6,811 nt of DNA from Pseudomonas sp. Its GTDB lineage: Bacteria; Pseudomonadota; Gammaproteobacteria; Pseudomonadales; Pseudomonadaceae. Below are positions 4,871 through 6,811 of this stretch, piece by piece. The stretch is taken from NCBI GenBank assembly GCA_003525045.1, contig DQGF01000410.1, forward strand, positions 1,807 to 8,617, written 5' to 3'. The translations under genes and the position numbers were made by a program. The notes under the pieces are model-generated. The model was not told the DNA's origin. It was given only the letters and a program-made list of their open reading frames with translations, and did not search any database. Within the stretch, counting starts at the first letter, position 1. Each line of letters opens with the position of its first letter.

Positions 4871-6184
4871 TTACACAGCGCCAGCGGCCGAGCAACTTCC
4901 GACTTGCGGCATCCGTGCGCCGAAATACGCCGCGCTGCTCACGCCCACCGCGCCCATCACCGCGCTGAAAATTACACAGATCCACGGGCTCCATGGCATC
5001 AGACCGATCAACAGCAACGGTGTGATACTCGCCCACGCGGCGTAGGCAATGTTGTAAGTGAAGGAGATGCCCGAGACGCGAATCCGCGCCGGAAACAGGC
5101 TGACCATCACCGACGGCACCGCGCCCACCACCCCACAACCGAGGCCGGCCACCGCGTACGCCAGACCGATCCAGCTGCCGCCGACGATCAGGCAGGTATA
5201 GAGCACGCCGATACCCAACGGTAGCAGCAGGCTATAGAGCATCACCGTGCGCCAGGCGCCGATGCGGTCGACGAGCAGCCCGGCGAGCACACAGCCGATG
5301 TTCAGGAAAACGATGCCCAACGCACTCAAGGCGAAGGTATGGCTGGCGGTCATGCCGAAGGATTTCTGCATCATGGTCGGGGTGATGACCACGAACACCA
5401 CCACGGCCGAGGTCAGCACGCAGGTGAGGAGCATCGCCGGCAGCATGGCCAGGCGATGTTCACGCAAAACCGTGCGCAGCGGTAATTCGACCGTGGCATC
5501 GCGCTGGGCCTGCATGGCCATGAACACCGGGGTCTCGCTGAGCCAGCGACGCAGCCAGACGCCAATCACCCCAAACACGCCGCCCAGCAGGAATGGATAA
5601 CGCCAGGCGTAATCGAGAATTTCCGCCGGGGTGAACGCCTGGGCGAGAAAGGTCGCCGTCAGGGCGCCGATCAGGTAGCCAAAGGTCAGGCCGGCCTGCA
5701 GGAAACCGAGGGCATAACCTCGATGGCCCACGGGTGCGTGTTCGGCGACGAACACCCAGGCGCTCGGCACTTCCCCGCCTACCGCGGCCCCCTGCAGGAT
5801 TCGCAGGGCCAACAGCAGCAGCGGTGCGAAATAGCCGATTTGTGCATAGGTCGGCATGATGCCGATCAGCAGGCACGGCAGCGCCATCATCAGAATGCTC
5901 AGGCTGAAGACTTTCTTGCGACCCAGCCGGTCGGCGAAGTGCGCCATCAAAATCCCGCCCAGGGGCCGCGCCAGATAACCGGTGGCGAAAATCCCGAAAC
6001 TTTGCAGCAAGCGCAGCCATTCGGGCATTTCCGGCGGAAAGAACAGCTGGCTAAGGGTCAGCGCGAAAAACACGAAAATGATGAAGTCGTAGATTTCCAG
6101 CGCGCCACCCAGGGCTGCAAGGCCCAGGGTCTTGTAGTCGGAGCGGGTGAACGGCGCCGGGCGCGAATCGGTATTGGCAGTCAT
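4871..6184 (-). CDS. MFS transporter, metabolite:H+ symporter (MHS) type, substrate unknown
   Basis: This is an inner-membrane proton-coupled permease of 437 aa with twelve hydrophobic segments in two halves around a central loop (about 213-244). Signatures of the MHS branch: EIYDFIIF (30-37) in helix 1 with acidic E30 and D33; GYLARPLGG (69-77) leading into motif A, AHFADRLGRKK (81-91); LRILQGAAVGGEVPSAWVF (127-145) in helix 4; AWRYPFLLGG (193-202); and FPARIRVSGISFTYNIAYA (364-382). Known relatives carry osmolytes, dicarboxylates, shikimate and similar small organic acids, so the substrate cannot be named. I chose the ATG at 6184: a longer frame opens at 6271, but its extra 29 residues (rich in Arg, Pro, Trp) look like untranslated leader and the family N-terminus begins about here. 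The ribosome site is weak (an AGAG about 10 bases upstream). It is divergent from atoE and lies upstream of ddlA in the same direction. No clear terminator lies between them, only a loose GCCCAG/CTGGGC repeat (4803-4832) and a GCCGTCCA direct repeat (4840, 4863). Confidence 0.9.
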   Translation of the reverse strand: MTANTDSRPAPFTRSDYKTLGLAALGGALEIYDFIIFVFFALTLSQLFFPPEMPEWLRLLQSFGIFATGYLARPLGGILMAHFADRLGRKKVFSLSILMMALPCLLIGIMPTYAQIGYFAPLLLLALRILQGAAVGGEVPSAWVFVAEHAPVGHRGYALGFLQAGLTFGYLIGALTATFLAQAFTPAEILDYAWRYPFLLGGVFGVIGVWLRRWLSETPVFMAMQAQRDATVELPLRTVLREHRLAMLPAMLLTCVLTSAVVVFVVITPTMMQKSFGMTASHTFALSALGIVFLNIGCVLAGLLVDRIGAWRTVMLYSLLLPLGIGVLYTCLIVGGSWIGLAYAVAGLGCGVVGAVPSVMVSLFPARIRVSGISFTYNIAYAAWASITPLLLIGLMPWSPWICVIFSAVMGAVGVSSAAYFGARMPQVGSCSAAGAV

Positions 6185-6210
6185 TAACAGAACTCTGGCA
6201 CGGGTAAAAA

Positions 6211-6278
6211 ACCAAGGCGCCCATGGTCTACGCAAACGCGCCAGCGGACAACCCGTTAGACCAAAGTCCAATACTGGT
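6211..6278. promoter_or_regulatory. TGGT/ACCA repeats in the MFS-atoE divergent control region
   Basis: Two dyads overlap. ACCAAGG (6211-6217) and CCATGGT (6221-6227) pair with one mismatch per arm around CGC. TGGTCTA (6224-6230) and TAGACCA (6257-6263) are a perfect 7-bp pair 26 bases apart. A further TGGT lies at 6275-6278. Such half-sites resemble those of dimeric repressors of the GntR/FadR type, but no regulator gene is in the window. They are close to the MFS start and would lie upstream of an atoE promoter. I could not define -35/-10 boxes for either gene with confidence. Confidence 0.35.
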
Positions 6279-6332
6279 AAAACTTCGTCACAAAAAAAGA
6301 TCGATTGAATTACTGTTAGCAGCTGTCAAGAC

Positions 6333-6347
6333 GGGCCTGCGCGGCCC
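6333..6347 (+). repeat. Short GC hairpin in the atoE leader
   Basis: GGGCC (6333-6337) and GGCCC (6343-6347) form a 5-bp GC stem around TGCGC, 38 bases before the atoE GTG. It has no T run. It may be an untranslated-leader structure; a stem this short also arises by chance in GC-rich DNA. Confidence 0.25.
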
Positions 6348-6385
6348 AGAAGACCTCAACAAACATAAAAATTCGAGGTACTCCC

Positions 6386-6811
6386 GTGGCCGCTGATATC
6401 GAAGATAGCCGCTCTGCCCGCTTTGCCCTGCGCTGCTCAAGCTTTGCCGAACGCTGGTTCCCCGATTCCTGGGTGTTCGCCGCGCTGGCGGTGATCATTG
6501 TCGCCGTGGCCACCATGGCCATGGGCGCCAAGCCCACCGACGCCGCCATGGCCTTCGGTGACGGTTTCTGGAGCCTGATCCCGTTTACCATGCAGATGGC
6601 CTTTGTGGTGATCGGCGGTTACGTGGTCGCCAGCTCGCCACCGGCGGTGAAACTGATCGACCGCCTGGCACGCATCCCGAAAAACGGCCGTTCCGCCGTG
6701 GCCTGGGTCGCGTTGATCTCCATGGTCGCGTCGTTGCTGAATTGGGGCTTGTCGTTGGTGTTTGGCGGTTTGCTGGTGCGCGCCCTCGCCCGCCGTACCG
6801 ACCTGAAAATG
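6386..6811 (+). CDS. atoE: Short-chain fatty acid transporter, AtoE family (3' end cut by window)
   Basis: The first 142 codons are present and run off the right edge; full family members are about 440 to 475 aa, so roughly a third is seen. AtoE-type proteins take up short-chain fatty acids such as acetoacetate or butyrate through the inner membrane. I translated it by hand. ERWFPDSWVFAALAVIIV (22-39) starts helix 1. FGDGFWSLIPFTMQMAFVVIGGYVVASS (57-84) matches the family's GDGFW and MQMA motifs and helix 2. AVAWVALISMVASLLNWGLSLVFGG (104-128) carries the conserved NWG (119-121) in helix 3. The start is GTG at 6386, with GAGGT (6375-6379) 6 bases upstream. It is divergent from the MFS gene. 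I looked for the sigma54 -24/-12 element that serves the E. coli ato operon and did not find one. Genes of ketone body or butyrate catabolism would be expected next but lie outside the window. Confidence 0.9.
   Translation, partial: MAADIEDSRSARFALRCSSFAERWFPDSWVFAALAVIIVAVATMAMGAKPTDAAMAFGDGFWSLIPFTMQMAFVVIGGYVVASSPPAVKLIDRLARIPKNGRSAVAWVALISMVASLLNWGLSLVFGGLLVRALARRTDLKM

Noticed and set aside
4150..5224. Long plus-strand frames of 250 to 272 codons opposite ddlA and the MFS gene
   Set aside because: They are antisense to well-supported genes, the translations are Arg/Pro/His rich with no recognisable domain, and long shadow frames are normal in GC-rich DNA.
6185..6271. A 29-residue N-terminal extension of the MFS transporter
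   Set aside because: Its composition is unlike a transporter N-terminus, it would cover the control region with the inverted repeats, and the ATG at 6184 gives the expected family start.
6185..6385. A sigma54 (-24/-12) promoter for atoE, as in the E. coli ato operon
   Set aside because: TGGCAC at 6196 and TGGCGCG on the minus strand were examined, but neither has a GC element at the required distance.
6316..6591. A 91-codon minus-strand frame
   Set aside because: It is antisense to the atoE coding sequence, which has a ribosome site and family motifs.

Overview
The window looks like a chromosomal stretch of a Pseudomonas species, probably of the fluorescens/putida type. This is inferred from the GC-rich coding style (a hand count of 1801-1860 gives 40 G+C of 60) and from the close resemblance of the gamma-glutamyltransferase and DdlA-type ligase to proteobacterial homologues. 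No sequence search was run. I see no rRNA, tRNA, CRISPR array, transposase or attachment site.

Layout from left to right. (1) 1-589, minus strand: the 5' two thirds or so of a DUF2817 (M14-like zinc peptidase) gene that runs off the left edge. (2) 590-752: a divergent control region with a nested inverted repeat and a CRP/Vfr-like palindrome that overlaps the -35 box of a candidate ggt promoter. (3) 753-2585, plus strand: ggt, a predicted lipoprotein gamma-glutamyltransferase, closed by a clear intrinsic terminator at 2605-2634. (4) 2635-2859: about 225 bases of lower GC content with no gene I can support, leading into a toxin-antitoxin promoter. (5) 2860-3537, plus strand: higB-higA, a type II toxin-antitoxin pair in toxin-first order. 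Its base composition is lower in GC than its neighbours (27 of 60 in 3001-3060), so it looks like an acquired module. (6) 3622-4716, minus strand: ddlA, D-alanine--D-alanine ligase, convergent with higBA and possibly preceded by a 14-codon leader ORF coupled to its start. (7) 4871-6184, minus strand: an MFS transporter of the metabolite:H+ symporter type, in the same direction as ddlA. (8) 6185-6385: a divergent control region with TGGT/ACCA inverted repeats. (9) 6386-6811, plus strand: the start of an AtoE-type short-chain fatty acid transporter that runs off the right edge.

The genes do not form one pathway. Ggt (glutathione and gamma-glutamyl peptide use), the DUF2817 peptidase, the MFS permease and AtoE are all nutrient handling or uptake functions. 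DdlA is a peptidoglycan precursor enzyme. HigBA is an independent stress/maintenance module placed between ggt and ddlA. I found no convincing undescribed multi-gene system. The most interesting signals are small: the operator-within-promoter arrangement at higBA with a predicted leaderless toxin mRNA, a perfect 10-bp hairpin across the higA stop codon, the candidate leader peptide before ddlA, and the structured ggt/DUF2817 control region.
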